The notes under the pieces are model-generated. The model saw only the letters and a program-made list of their open reading frames with translations, was not told where the DNA came from and did not search any database. Shown one piece after another: positions 34,859 to 47,618 of a DNA stretch of 64,000 nucleotides. This DNA comes from Takakia lepidozioides. Taxonomy: Eukaryota > Streptophyta > Takakiopsida > Takakiales > Takakiaceae. The DNA lies in NCBI GenBank assembly GCA_030704615.1, contig CM060734.1:48564042-48628041 (forward strand), written 5' to 3'. A program made the position numbers and the translations under genes. The stretch's first letter is position 1, and every line of letters begins with the position of its first letter.

Positions 34859-34933
34859 TTGGTCTAAACTCTGACTGTAGACCAACTTTGACTGGACGTT
34901 AAACAAACTTTACTTTACTTTACTTTACTTTAC
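34859..34933 (+). repeat. Retroelement 3' end: hairpin, GGACGTTAAA core, (TTTAC)n tail
   Basis: A stem TTGGTCTA / TAGACCAA (34859-34866 and 34878-34885) is followed by GGACGTTAAACAAAC and five TTTAC-type units. This is the same architecture as the repeats in the P5B introns (hairpin, GGACGTTA core, pentamer tail) but a different family. The upstream limit of the element is not clear. Confidence 0.6.
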
Positions 34934-36389
34934 CAACTCTAGTAAAAACAAGTGGAAACTACGGCTTTCCGGACTGTCTGGAGTCAAAACTAAGTTACAC
35001 TAGTGAGCTCATGGACAAAAGCCTCACTGTGCCAGGCTACAGTCAGAGCCTGGGCTCAATCCTTCACAGTCTGAATACATTAACGAAATTGTGTACCTAT
35101 GCAGCCCCGGACAACTAAAAAGATAATTAATGGAGACCCAAACTACTACTCAACCTGATTTTTAATTTTTGATTTTTAATTTTTTTAATTTTGAAAAGGA
35201 ATCACATTACAAATCCTCACTTGGACTCCTCTAGCTTTACTGCTTGTTGGATTATTGTCACGATTCTCCGCGCGTTGGGCCCTTATGCAAACCTTCAATT
35301 GCTGAATAAACACTTCTCACTGCATGCCGGAATCGTCGACCAAATGAGAGTCCATGGCGGCCTTCGGGCCTAACAAGGGTTTTAATCTTTTTCCCTTCAA
35401 TAATTTCAATAAAGCTCTCAAGGGCTTCCTCCCGAGTCCCCTTTCTCTAAGCTACCATACGGTAATGTGAAATTATGTTATCATCTTATTGCTCCGCACT
35501 GCTACCCACGACTTCAACAAACAATATCCAAGAAAAGTGTGATGGATTCAAAAAAGAGGCTCCGCAATACCGCTGGTGCACGATGATAGGCACTTATTTT
35601 ACCCTCAAATTACTTTAGGTAGATAAACTCTTTTGAAAATTGTTCCAACCACAAAAGATAGGCCACATACAGAGCTTTCCAATGATATCTTTACCGACAG
35701 GAGTGAACCTAGATCGGTTCACATAGGGTCAGGTTGGTGGGACAAATGCAATATCTCCATTTAAAATTGAAAATAAAAAAACATTTTTTAATTTATTTTC
35801 GCAAGAAAAGAGGACATAGACCTTGATAAAACTTTATTAAAATCCATTTTAGGGTCAGAAAATAATGAGAACTGGACGGTATTGCCAACTAGACAAATGT
35901 AGCCTATTTGAAGGGCTATCTACTGATGTGTTGAATGGTGGTAACTTAAGGGTAACAGTAACTGGAATTTATTGTCAATCAACTGCTTTGGTACGTCATG
36001 ATGGTCTAGTTTCTACCCTACTGCTGGTCAAAATGGTAGTGTGATGATTTCTTGAGCTTTTGGCCTACACCGATCTTTCTGTCAGCCCTCACTGTCCTAT
36101 CGGAAGCTCTGTTCTTTCTGTGTTCCTTCTCGCCACTTGGGTCTTTTTATAAAGCTATGCAGGATCTTCTCATCTGCGAAGGTCCCAAGCACTGAAATTG
36201 GGTTGTGGGAATGTCGGTAACAACCCTAAGATCGAAAACCGGATTGTGGGCAGTAGTGTTGAAGCGCTCAACTCCGCAACTGTCCGGAATTCGAGGGTAC
36301 TGTTGCATTCTTTGAAGAGGAGAGGTGCAATTGAGTTATGGAAGGATCAAGTGGTTGTATGGGCAGCAACCACACTACTGGGCGATCTC
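34934..36389. other. No gene recognised; upstream region of helicase gene
   Basis: AT-rich sequence with homopolymer tracts (for example near 35155-35195 and 35770-35800). The end of this stretch should hold the promoter and 5' UTR of the helicase gene; a TATA-like TTTTTATAAAG is at about 36145-36155. Confidence 0.4.
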
Positions 36390-39300
36390 ATGGATGGCAG
36401 GATGGATTGTAAGCGACAATCCAGAGCACAAGATCGGAGGCGGCAACGCCGCAGTAACAAGCAATGGCAACCAACTGGAGTGCATTCTTCAGAGGGCGAC
36501 CGAGCAATTGAACAACCGTCTGGAAGAGATGAAAGACAAAGAGATGAGAGCTCATGGCGTCCCAGTGGAAGTGATGGTGAGGAGGAAATTGTATGGAGTG
36601 GGAGGGACAAAACAGAAACTGCAGATTCTGGCAGGACCTCAAACGCCACGGGTCCTCCCTTCCCACATGAAAATAGTAGAGTAAAGTTCTCAAGCCCAAA
36701 GGATGCTGCCAGAAAAGGTCCTTTACCTTCAGTGTCGTCTCAAGAGAGTCGAGATGGGACGAATGCTACTTCTCCTGACCAGCAGTATGAGCTACTCGAG
36801 CAAGTATTTGCACAACCAAGCTCTGCGGTCAAGAGAGTGCCCAAAGGAAGTGGCGCTTCAACCCGGGGAGATGACCTTCGTAAGACTAGACCACTTGACT
36901 CCAAAGGTCCTAGCAATCCATATGGTGGGAGAAAGATTGGTGCAAATGTTAAAAATGGAGTTAGAAGTTTCGGAGTTCATTCATGGGACCCGCATAGGAA
37001 CTCCTATCGAGAGGCCTCACAAAACCAACTTCAGCCTTCCAGTGGAGCAAATGGATTCCTTTCTGATGAGTATTATTCACTAAGTGGTCCAGTCTCAACT
37101 CCTTACTCTAGCGGTGGTGGTGAAGGTGCAACTCCTTCGCTTGGACCGAAAGCATACCATTCTCTCTCTCAAGATGAAAGGCGCCACACAGCGAGAGAGG
37201 GCAGGCCATTTCCAGACAACATTAGGGTTCAGAGGGGTAACCATGGAAATGTGCTTCCTATCCATTCACCACACCACCATCTTCCTGGGCCTCCTCCACA
37301 TACCAATGTATGTGAAGATGGTAAGAGCGCAGGCTTGCATAGGTCTGCCTTGAGTCAGGGTATACCACCCAATTTCTTTCGTGATGGTCATAATCATGGA
37401 AGCCAGCGTGGTGGTTGGGGTAGTAGTAAGCAGGGTCACCAGTCTCATGATAGCAGTCAAGTTCCTCAGGATGGGGACCAGAAGCTTCTGGGAAGAGAGC
37501 CGACATGTAAACAGGGGGGCCTACCTAGAAGTCAGGGGGAGCCAAGAACAACTGCAGATCAACCGGGAGTGTCCGGGGGTGGAAAAGGGAAATTGGAGGG
37601 AGGCATGGCAAATCTGAATAAAGAGATAGACAGTGAGTTTGCATTGGATGGAATGACAGATGGAGAAAGGGACAAAGCAACCAGGTATAAGCAACTTTCT
37701 GCATTGAGGAGAGACCGACTTTGGAGGGCTTCACAAGAGGCAAGTGGGGACATCTTTGTTTCACAACCTTTTCCTCCCAATCATGAGCGGCCCCAAACAA
37801 TTAGCGTGGGAGCAAAAGAAGCAGCCTCAATTTCAATTGTTAATAATGGAACAGACCACGTGAAGTTACTGGCTGTGAGGATGCTTTTTGTGAATCCGCA
37901 GGATACTTTCAGTCTCTCTTTAGCTTCACCCTCTCAAGCACCACCAGTTGCTGGAAGATCTCCACCTACCTCTGACGTTTCGTGCTCCACGTCAAAAGGT
38001 CCAGGTGTAGCTCTGTCTGGGGGCCCATGGGTGATCAGCCCTGGCTCGCACCTCACAGTGAAGCTTACATGTGTTGCATCGTCTATGGGCTTGCATAAAG
38101 CAGTATTGCTCATCGATTTTGGCACACAAAAAATTGTCAAATATATTTCTCTAATTTGCGAAGATGAGATTGCCAAGACATTAGCACCTAGTGTGCCTTA
38201 TGTGCGGTTGCCACAGCCAAGAATTCGGAGCTTTGTCAAGTTTGTCCGTGGAGTACCCCCTCCCTTGCCTCTCTTTAGAAAGAGGCTGGACTTTTACTCG
38301 ATTCCACAGAATATCAAGGATGCGATTTTGCGGAAGGAGACCTTGCCAGTCCTCTTGGAGGGGTTGCGGACAGAAAACTACTGCGCTTACTATTCCACTC
38401 TTGAGTTTGCCGAGGAGATTCAGATGGAGGTTGGTTGCCTGGGTCTTCTCTGTAGTTCACCATATGGAATATACTTGTCATGATTCTGCTCTTTTTCCTT
38501 CTTTTCACTTGCAAGGGACTTGCTATCATTCACCTATGATTTTTCTGGTTTCCAGCTTGTTTTCTCTAGTTGATTGTGAGGGAACAAACAGGTGGACATC
38601 CGTGCCTATGATCTGCAAAATGTCACGATGCGCAAAGTTGGGGTTGAGTATTTGGCACTCATGGTACCTGGGCTGTCAGAGAGACGTCCTTCTGTTATTT
38701 TTAGGGACAAGATCTATGTGAGGCCTTCTGGAAGCACAGCACGAGAGTTTCAGGTGAGTCTTGAGTCTCCCGTCATGAAGTCTTAAAGATTCAAGTTGTT
38801 CTCTCAAACTGAAATTACTTGTCTTTATGATGCTGACAAGGGTGTTTCACAGGCTCATGATGTATAATTGGATATACATAATGTTTTGCACTCCAACTTG
38901 TCATGGTTTCTGATGTAGGATCATGAGTAGCTATTGACGGAACAGAGCTTCCCCTTTATTGTGAATAGAAGCAACTCAGTATTTACTTGTACGGTGTGGG
39001 TGATTGTCAGTCTTGTATTCAGTTTGAATACAGCTTTACATGATTCTCAGCAGTTTCTAGAAGGATATTATGTATTCTTTGCAGTTTTTTAGTGAAGTTT
39101 TGCTTGACATCTTGAGTCATTGGCGGTGCGGATCAGGGTTACGTTCACAAGGTGCAAGCAGATGAAGTTCACCTCAAGTTTAGTGACACTCTTCATGGGA
39201 TCTTCATCCCTAAATCCCGCTTTGATGTCCGGTTCTCTTTTGGTAGAGTGAACATAAGGCGCGCCCATCAAGCAATCAATGCAGCAAGACACTTGGTTGA

Positions 39301-41331
39301 CTCTTTTATATTTCCAACTCCACCTGGTCGAACCGAGACAAGTCCTGCAGAGGTGAAGAAGATTGTGCCATTCAACAGGGCTCTCAATGTTGAACAAATG
39401 AATGCCGTCGCAGAAATCCTCAAGTGCAAAGGGGCCCCTCCATATTTGATTTTTGGGCCACCGGGGACAGGAAAAACTGTGACAGTGGTAGAAGCCATTC
39501 TTCAGCTGAGAAAAAGTAACCCACAGTCTCGAATTCTTGCTTGTGCCCCTTCTAACAGCGCTTCAGATTTGCTGTTAGAGCGTCTCATTGGTGCAATTGA
39601 AAAGCGTGAGATTCTTCGCCTCAATGCCTACACCCGGAGTCTAGATGATGTCCCCCCTAACCTACTACCATATTGTTTGTGTAACGATTCCCTCTTCTGT
39701 ACCCCTGATCAAGCAGCACTGCTCCAATATAAGGTGGTTGTTTCAACATACTGGAGTGCTGCCATGTTGGATGCCCAGGAGATAATTGCTGGACACTTTA
39801 CCCATATTTTCTTGGATGAAGCTGGACAAGGAAAGGAGCCTGAAGCTATGGTTCCCATTGCCAATCTTGCAAATGCAAGCACAGTTGTGGTGCTAGCAGG
39901 GGACCACCAGCAATTGGGGCCTGTGGTTCGGTCTCAGCTTGCACAAAAGTTTGGTCTCGACAAGTCCTACTTGGAGCGGATCTCAAACCTGCCCCTCTAT
40001 TCGCCTGCCTCTCACACTACACCTGGAGAATCTGGCTACAACAAATGTCTGGTGACTAAGCTACTGAGAAACTACCGCTCACATCCAGCAATTTTAGACC
40101 TCCCCTCACGACTCTTTTACAATGGAGATCTAATTGCATGTGCTGACGAGAGCTGCAACTCTCTCTCTGATTGGGAGGAACTGTCAAATAAGCGATTCCC
40201 TCTTCTCTTTGTAGGAATTGAAGGCCGGGATGAAAGAGAAGGGAGTAGTCCTTCGTGGTTCAATGCACAAGAGGCCAGCAAGGTGGTGGAGATTGTCAAG
40301 AAAGTAAAGGATTATCGACGAAGTAGGGTTAGTGCCAAGGACATTGGCATCATATCACCATACAATCAGCAGGTTAACAAGCTTAAGAAAGCATTGGCCG
40401 CTCAGAACTTGGGAGAAGTCAAGGTGGGAAGTGTTGAATCATTCCAAGGGCAAGAGAAACGTGTGATCATCATCTCAACTGTTCGATCCAGCAAGGAACA
40501 TGTGGAGTTTGATAAGCAGCACAACCTCGGATTCCTAACCAATCCAAAGAGGTTCAATGTGGCTATTACACGAGCAAAAGCCCTTCTGATCATTGTGGGT
40601 AATCCACATGTCCTCAGTCAGGTAACTCTCTCTCTTCTATTTCCTCCACTTCTGTGAAAGGGCTACGGCCATTAGACTGCAGCAAGTACAGTTGATGAGT
40701 ATACGACACTGGATATGCATGTAGCGGCAAATGGGTTGGTGCTGCTTTGAGTTTAGGATAACAGTTTGCATTTTGTTATGGAGTTGTAGAAGGGAGTAGG
40801 TTAGAGATTTATGATGTAGGAGTACAGTGTCATGCTTATAGTGCGAACTTTGCAATTGTTAAGGTCTTCTTCAGGGGCCCTGGAGGGATCGAGATCTTCA
40901 CAGTGCAACGATTTATCCCTTCATTAGAGGGGAGTAAGGTTCCCCTTTTAAGCACCTTAAGAACCCCATCAGCAGAATTAATTACAAACATTAACAGGAT
41001 CCAGTATCCCTTGGCTCATCCGTGGTCTACTTTTTCAGATTTTAAGACAGCTATCCTGCACTGCACTGATCTCAGAATACTATCAGGAAGTTGAATCAAT
41101 AAATCTTACTAAGTTGAACGTGACTAACAGGATCGATGCTGGAATGAGCTGCTGCGCTACTGTGAGGCCAACCAGTCCTACAAGGGTTGCTCTTCCCCCT
41201 CGGAAGAAAAGAGCACCAAAGACAAGGAGATCTATGATAAGTGGTTTGAGGAGGTGGGAGCCAGTGATGGGCTGAAGACATCAGTGAAGGTGGCAGCTGA
41301 GGAACCAGAATGGCCCGATGGTACTCGTTAG
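36390..41331 (+). CDS. SDE3-like: SDE3/MOV10-like superfamily 1 RNA helicase
   Basis: Exons 36390-38429, 38592-38753, 39137-40621 and 41131-41331 join in frame to give 1295 aa from the first in-frame ATG (the frame is open further upstream to at least 36198, without ATG). Residues 1 to about 430 are low-complexity, Ser/Gly/Arg/His-rich. An MSP-like beta region follows (about 480-590), then the MOV10/SDE3 middle region. The UPF1-like helicase core has GPPGTGKT (841-848), DEAGQ (961-965), GDHQQLGP, LLRNYRSHP, SVESFQGQE and NVAITRAK. In Arabidopsis SDE3 supports RNA silencing and amplification; cytosolic action is inferred. The protein is longer than typical SDE3 (about 1000 aa) because of the N-terminal extension, which includes one GGWG. 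All helicase motifs look intact. Confidence 0.92.
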
Positions 41332-41960
41332 TCATTGACTGGTAGCTGCATTGAAGTAATGTAAAAGCCTTTGTTGTCGAGGTTTGATGTGTCCTTTACT
41401 GAACCTCTTGATCAACATTATCTCAATCTGACAGCAATCCGTAAGGCTAAAGAAAAAACTGTGTAACCTCATTGAGGATTGCTCTTTAATGCCCACTGTA
41501 TTAGACAGGTAGAATTTTCTGGCGCGGCATCTGGTGTGCAATAGTCCTCTGCCATTTTTGGAATCGAAGGGTTTGGAACTGCCAGTCTGATATAAAATGA
41601 AAGAGAAAATAGACGAGTCAACCAGAAGATCTGGAAGTTAGCTGTTGTGGGACATCTATTTCATTTTCACAGGAGTTAGGATACCCAGCCAGATTCAGGG
41701 ATAGAATGGTCCTCATTTGATTCATTTTGTTGGGCTCGGCGACAGTATGGTGTAAGACTGCATTGAGTTGTTGAGTCACATGAGAATTAAGTGATACCCC
41801 ATTTACACTGGTTCAAGTGAAAGCTGCAGCAGGTGCCAAACTGCAGTTTAGGACACGGGATGGGCATCAATCGAATGTTTACCCAGACACTTGAACCTGC
41901 TAATATTTTCCAGCAGCTACCCGGATGCAAACTGGACCCATGTTCGTATACCTGGACACG
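41332..41960. other. No gene recognised
   Basis: Probable 3' UTR of the helicase gene, then unique sequence up to the start of the duplicated protease segment at about 41980. Confidence 0.4.
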
Positions 41961-42257
41961 ACCCCGGAACTGGATTTTCAGAAATAGTTGAAGATGGGAA
42001 GGAAATGAAGTTGAAAGTCTGATAGAGATTCTACACGCACAACCCAAAAGCCAATGGCCAGCTTGATAGCTTGCAAACAACCACGCGTATTCATATCTTG
42101 ATAGGTAGTAATATGTCCGTAGAGCTTTATTGAGTAATTAATAACTTCATAGTACATATAGTGTTCTAAACGTCCACAGATGCTGATCCCCTGCGACCAG
42201 ACGTGTTATGTACAAGCAAGCCTGTGGTTCCTATGCACAGAAACTTATCAATTGGAA

Positions 42258-44337
42258 TTACAAGGTGTTACATTGCACAGCAGCGAATCCGACCTGCTTG
42301 TTTACAACATCATACACGAACTGGTGATCTTGCTGCAGGACGTTACCGATGACGCTAAAGTCCTGACTGGGCAACATAGCCAGGCAGATGATTGTCTTGG
42401 CGTTGTCCATAAACAGGAATGTGTTCTCAGGGGGGGAAGTGTAATCGACGTTGGCGAAGTGCACAACCACAGTTGGGAAGGTAGGCTTGGACACTTGAGC
42501 AACATCATAGCATAAGTCCAGTGCGTAGGAAGATCCATCAATAGTCGGGTAGGTGATTGCACCCTGGAAGGCCTGAAGACATAACAACAGTGATACACAT
42601 TTGTCAGTTCATTAAGACGATAAGACTTGGATGTGATTGTCGAATATCGTAAGAAACAAGGCACCGCGAGATATCGTTTACTGACTAGTTACGAAAGCTA
42701 AAGCATTGTCCACATTTCCAAATATTGTGCACATCTCAAGCTGAGCTGACATTGTATTGATCTTAGAAAGTGTTTGACAAGACTAACCTGCTTCACAAGG
42801 TCATAAGCGTTTGGGGCCAAGAAGGTGAGTGTGGTTCCAGAATCAAGAATAACGCCTCCATTTCCCGAAGAATTGATGTCAAAGGTGCCCGCTGGGATAC
42901 TCAAATCTTGCCCTCCTACACTAATGCCGTTCACCGCCACGTAGTAAAATGATGGATTGTTACGATTAGAGATCAAAGGGGTGTACAGGATGCCTGATGA
43001 AGGTGTCACATCTCCGAAGAATATGGGACTGGTTGTCGTTGTGGCGCCGGTCGAGCTAACCAAACAGTAAGAGAAAATGTTTTTAATGCCTGAGCTTGAG
43101 CTCAGCTGGGAGGGGAGAGAAATAGGGCCCCGTCCTAGACCCACAAGTCCTCCAACGCCTGCAAAAGTCCCATGGTTGTCATGCCCACACCCGAAGGCAA
43201 CCTTGGGGATTCCCGGGCCGCCCAGGGTGACCGTCTCATAGGCAAAGTCCCCAGCAGTGCTGGAGAAGTCTCCATATTGATACGTGTACTCGCAGGAGGA
43301 TCCACATCCTGGAGAAGGAAGGTCCTGGAGACAATCACATGGCATTTGAGTGGCATTTCCAGATGTTTAATATAGGGCTGAGCTAAAAGTCTTAAAGTTT
43401 TTGTTTTAGAGTTATTGGAAATCGCATTTGGTTTATTAACTACCATGCATCCCCACCTCTCTGTGGAGCCCACATTGCATATTGGCGCTGGAACAACAAG
43501 CACTTGACACTCAAAGCAAGACCTTTTTCCAGACATTCAAGACCTTTTTTTTGGAAAGCCAAATACAATAAGTAGCTATTACCTGGCATAGGCTGTCGTT
43601 GCAACCCACTCCTTTGTATGTTTTTGATTTCTTAGGCTCAAACTTTGGGCCAGTTTGTTGGTAACACGATGTGCAAGGCAAACACTGAACCCACACCAGA
43701 TCACTTCCAGTATCTACAATTGCAGAAAACTTCTGTGGAGGGGTACCGATTGAGATCTCCATGACATACTCGTTGTTACCAGCTGATACCGGACTTTGCA
43801 GACCTGTTACAGTGGCCTTGATGTTGCGTGCAATGTTGTCCCTGCGCTCCAAACTTCTCTTCACAGCGTCAGCAATCCTTTCTGAAAATGGTTTGGGTGT
43901 TGAGGGGCTAAGTGGCGACGATGGATGATCTCTGTGGATCAGCTCACCTCGAATGACCTGAAAAATTAACAGAGCATGTTGGAAGGCGAGAATATGAGTT
44001 GCAATATTAAACTGATCTGACCTTGACATGCATCCAGCAAGGTTCTTACGAAATTGGGTCCACTAGCCAGCAAGTTGACCAAGAATTGTTAGCGATAAGA
44101 ATTTATCTTGATAAAGCTTCTAACAGGTGAGATCTCGTTCTTTTCCCCAACTTACTCACTTACAGTGGTGTTGTCGACTTTGTTGTTGGTATGCTTTACG
44201 TAATTATCTCCCTCGTGAAGTAGGCCTCTCCTTGAAAGGTCGATAGGCATTGCTCCCATTTCAAGCGCAACATAACATTGAGCAGTCACTAAACATGCAA
44301 GGAGCGCCGTGAACAAAGTTCCAGTAAGCGACGCCAT
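42258..44337 (-). CDS. Nepenthesin-type (A1B) aspartic protease, intact
   Basis: Exons in gene order: 44164-44337, 43583-43957, 42788-43324, 42258-42572; all junctions are phase 0 and give 466 aa. Residues 1-20 (MASLTGTLFTALLACLVTAQ) look like a signal peptide. A propeptide follows, then catalytic DTGS (Asp140), the cysteine-rich insert typical of nepenthesin/CDR1 proteases, FGCGHDN, and second catalytic DSGT (Asp344). The C-terminal part includes FSVIGNVLQQDHQFVYD. The predicted enzyme is secreted or vacuolar, cleaving proteins at acid pH. A rearranged duplicate lies about 16 kb downstream at 57940-60400. No defect seen. Confidence 0.93.
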
Positions 44338-45339
44338 GCTGTTCTTCCTCCGTTGGGTTTCTTGGATCAAGTGCACGGAGAAAAGAAATTTCTAGGAACC
44401 AAGACGCTCTGGAAGAGTAGTATTGAATTTTAACTCTTTGGACCGTGTCTCTCGCTATCACGCCCCTTTAGTCTTATACATCAGTGACCCTCGCAAAGAA
44501 AGCAAATGCGAGACTAGATTACTTCCCACGCTCAAGAAACTGGATCTAAGCTCGATCTAAGTAACTCAAACTGCCAGGCTGCAGTGACTAGGATGTGAAA
44601 TGAGAATCTGAGGCCCCAATTTATGCGATCTGATCATAGATCCGTTTCCAGATTCTGCGAAGTGTGTTGAGAGAGTCCATGTTGTCGCCTCCTTGCCGAA
44701 GCCACACTTCAGGGAATTGTGTTGTGGTGTGAAATGACAGCTCCGAGAGACAGCGTGATCTGCTCCACAGCTACGCCGCCCAATGTCGCTACAAGTTTGC
44801 TTTGTCGCCCACCACCCGCATATCCTGTTACCAGTAAACCTGCTAGTCACGTTGATAATAAGAATTTTTTCTAGTATTGTTACTTTCTTTACTATGTAGT
44901 GACTGATTTTATAAGTTCTGCGGTGATACTATTGTATTTTTCTTCCAGGGCAATAGTGGGGTAAAAAACATGAATTCGAGGGTGCCCAACATCGCCAACG
45001 TTGCTGAGGCTACAGTTGCACATACCATGCCTGACTAGTGCTGCCTAAGTTGCGTGCTCCTTGCTCTTGTTTTAGAACCAGCTCCAAAACGTCCAGAAGA
45101 TTTGCAGCCATGAGACAAGTTTTTCAAGCCTTACTCGCGAAAAAATCAGAGGACAAAAACCCGCTGTTTAAGTGCTACTTCAAAATGGCCCCATGAATCA
45201 AACACATCCGTTTGTTTTTTTCTTTCTGACTTTGCCAAGTTCGAAATCATCCCATGGGGGTAACGAAGTTTCAGAGACTAGGACATCTTCACATGTCACT
45301 TGCAAGCCCTCTGGATGTGATATCAATTGTGTATTCGTC

Positions 45340-45545
45340 AACGGATAAGACAGTTTGTTTTCTCTGCAAAGTGAAATTCAACAATCTGACTTGACCTGGC
45401 TCAACACCGGGTGCATTTACAGTCTTTGTACTCGACCCCTTTTGGAATTAATTGGAGGAGTCCTTGGACCGAGCCGTTGTGGACGGCGTGCAATGGAGTC
45501 CTGCCGAGGTGATCTTGGAGTTGGAAAGAAAGTGCTGCACAAGAG
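45340..45545 (-). pseudogene. Ankyrin-repeat exon, probably gene remnant
   Basis: Minus-strand translation gives LGRTPLHAVHNGSVQGLLQL, a clear ankyrin repeat signature. It is preceded by TTGTGCAG, which could be an acceptor. A stop follows soon after in the same frame. With the exon at 46874-46925 it may represent one ankyrin-protein gene, but no continuous model could be built. Confidence 0.5.
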
Positions 45546-46873
45546 AAGGTTCAGCTAGCACTCTTTACCATGTCGACTAGCTATACTCCGCCTAATAGTC
45601 ACAGATTCTCTTGGAACGAAGCTGTACTTGTACATGCACCACAACTGCATTTTCAACAATCTCACTTGACCAGTTAGCATTTTCTCGGGGGTTATCCAGC
45701 TGAGGGAGGACGCTCTTTCATGATGGTTTGAGAAGGTGATTACTTTGACTGCAGAGATTATTAAGAGCAATCTCAATTGATGCTGCTGCTGCAAATATTG
45801 TCCGGGTGACAGCAGCACTCGTAGCCCCAGCCTCTTTCGTGGGGCCATTGCTTGACCAGTTATGAATCCGACGTGATGTCCTTGGCTCACGAAAATCTCT
45901 CAGCACTTGATCGAATCTTGTGATAGTTTGTCATTTTACTTTGCCGTGGTATGTATCATGTTCACTAAGAATCAGTCACCTCCACTGCAACTCCCACAAC
46001 AACCAACCGAGAGAGATGGAGTTGTAGAGCAGTCGTAGAGCTTTAACATTCGATTGGAGGACTTGTGTGTCTGGGGGTTGTGAGCATATTCGCTTTCCGA
46101 TCAATCACGCTTATTGCTATATGAGAATAATAATTAGTGTGTGACGACACTGATAGACTTTGAAATACCGAGTCTTGTATCATAAACTTGTGGAAGTGAG
46201 CCGGGAGGGTGGGGAAGGATAGAAGGACCCGAACATGGTAAAGCCCCACCTCACAGACAGAAATGTGTATGGGCTACTCCCTCAACGCAACTACTAGGTA
46301 TCTCACTACCTCTACTGAGTACAGTACACTGCACTTTCTCACCATAATTTCCGAATTCTGTGTTTGATGAAAATCTGCCACGGTTCAAATGTTCAAATGT
46401 GGTCTTGCAAACAAGAATTGCAGAAAAAAGAAACAAAACGCAACAAAGAACATGAGCAGTGCCGTACCAGATCAGCTCTCAAGAGATATTGAAGTTCCTA
46501 ACAAGGTGTGAAAACATCTGGGTGCCCATTTATATTCTCAAAACGCAGTACCTCTCATGGCGAGGTCTTCACCATCACACTCTATCCAAGAGGAGCTTGA
46601 AAATTGAATGACTTCAACATGCATAGTTTCTTAAGCTCTAGGTAGTAGAGTTTGTACTGAATTTTCATGCACAGGGATAGAAATGAAATGTTAGAGGTGA
46701 CCAGGATCACCAAGAAACAATTTGAGTACTTTTTAACAAAACAAAAGAAAAGGGATTTGATTTCCAGTTTATACAAAGAAACCAGGTGATCACTGACCTT
46801 AGGAATTACTAAACAGTTTCAAGGCTTGCTGCTCTGGTGTGAACACGTCACATTGCCATGCAAATTTACTCAC

Positions 46874-46925
46874 CCTCATACTCTACAAGAATGTGAAGTG
46901 GCGTAGCACCCAATTTCTGCCGACC
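46874..46925 (-). pseudogene. Short ankyrin-repeat exon
   Basis: A 52-bp stretch bounded by GCTGCAG and GTGAGTA on the minus strand encodes KLGATPLHILVEYEG, an ankyrin repeat half. Neighbouring minus-strand sequence up to about 47080 may hold further fragments in other frames. Confidence 0.45.
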
Positions 46926-47109
46926 CTGCAGCCGACAACTTCATTCTCAGCGAACAGCTCCTTCATGCTCCAGGTAAGGAGACCGAGTTGCAAGGGCTGC
47001 TGCATTGCAATGTTTTCTGGTGCTGTGTCTGAGGGAGGAAGCAAGGTGAAGAGGATTTCTAGTAAGGTTAAATTACGTGCTCTGTTGTCCTTATCTCCTT
47101 AAAACAAGA

Positions 47110-47540
47110 AAATATTAGAAAAATAATTTTTGGGATGGAGATAGACTGCAGGAAGATGGAATGAGGCCTCAATGCCCAGAAGTGGTTCAGGCTGCCCAGA
47201 AGTTTGCATGAACCCTCTTATTCGAATTCATAATTGCCAGGTAACCAGTGACTTACTTTGAGGTCGGAGAGCTCAATCACGCACGCACATTCCACAATCT
47301 GCACTAAACTTTTTCTGTCGAGTCACAACGCCTCACATTCAGTTCCAAAAGAGCATTTGAGGTGATGAGTGTTCATTGCTGGTCCCTACTGGTCCATAGT
47401 GCTTTGCTTTGAGAAATTTGTCAAACTCCATGAACCTCTCTCAACAACAAGTGTGTCATCTCTTCCTGGGGAATGCTAACGGTTGGTCGTTCCCAATGTC
47501 CACCAGGGAAAGGCCAACAACTAGTTCTTTCCCTCTCCAT
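47110..47540. other. No gene recognised
   Basis: Unique sequence between the ankyrin remnants and the CT-rich tract; nothing supported. Confidence 0.35.
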
Positions 47541-47615
47541 GTTTTCTCTCTCCTCCTCTCTCTCTCTCTCCTCCTCTCCCTCTCTCTCTCCTCCCCTCCC
47601 TCTCTCTCTCCTCCT
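47541..47615. repeat. CT-rich microsatellite at LINE 5' junction
   Basis: About 75 bp of (CT)n and CTCCTC units ending directly at the LINE homology. The junction suggests 5'-truncated insertion beside, or slippage at, a pyrimidine tract. Confidence 0.85.
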
Positions 47616-47618
47616 ATG

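Noticed and set aside
36198-36389. N-terminal extension of the helicase frame upstream of the first ATG
   Set aside because: The frame is open but has no ATG there; the start at 36390 is preferred unless an upstream exon exists.
36325-37617. Several shorter open frames overlapping the first helicase exon on both strands
   Set aside because: They are shadows of the long in-frame helicase exon, which is confirmed by phase-consistent splicing to the helicase core.
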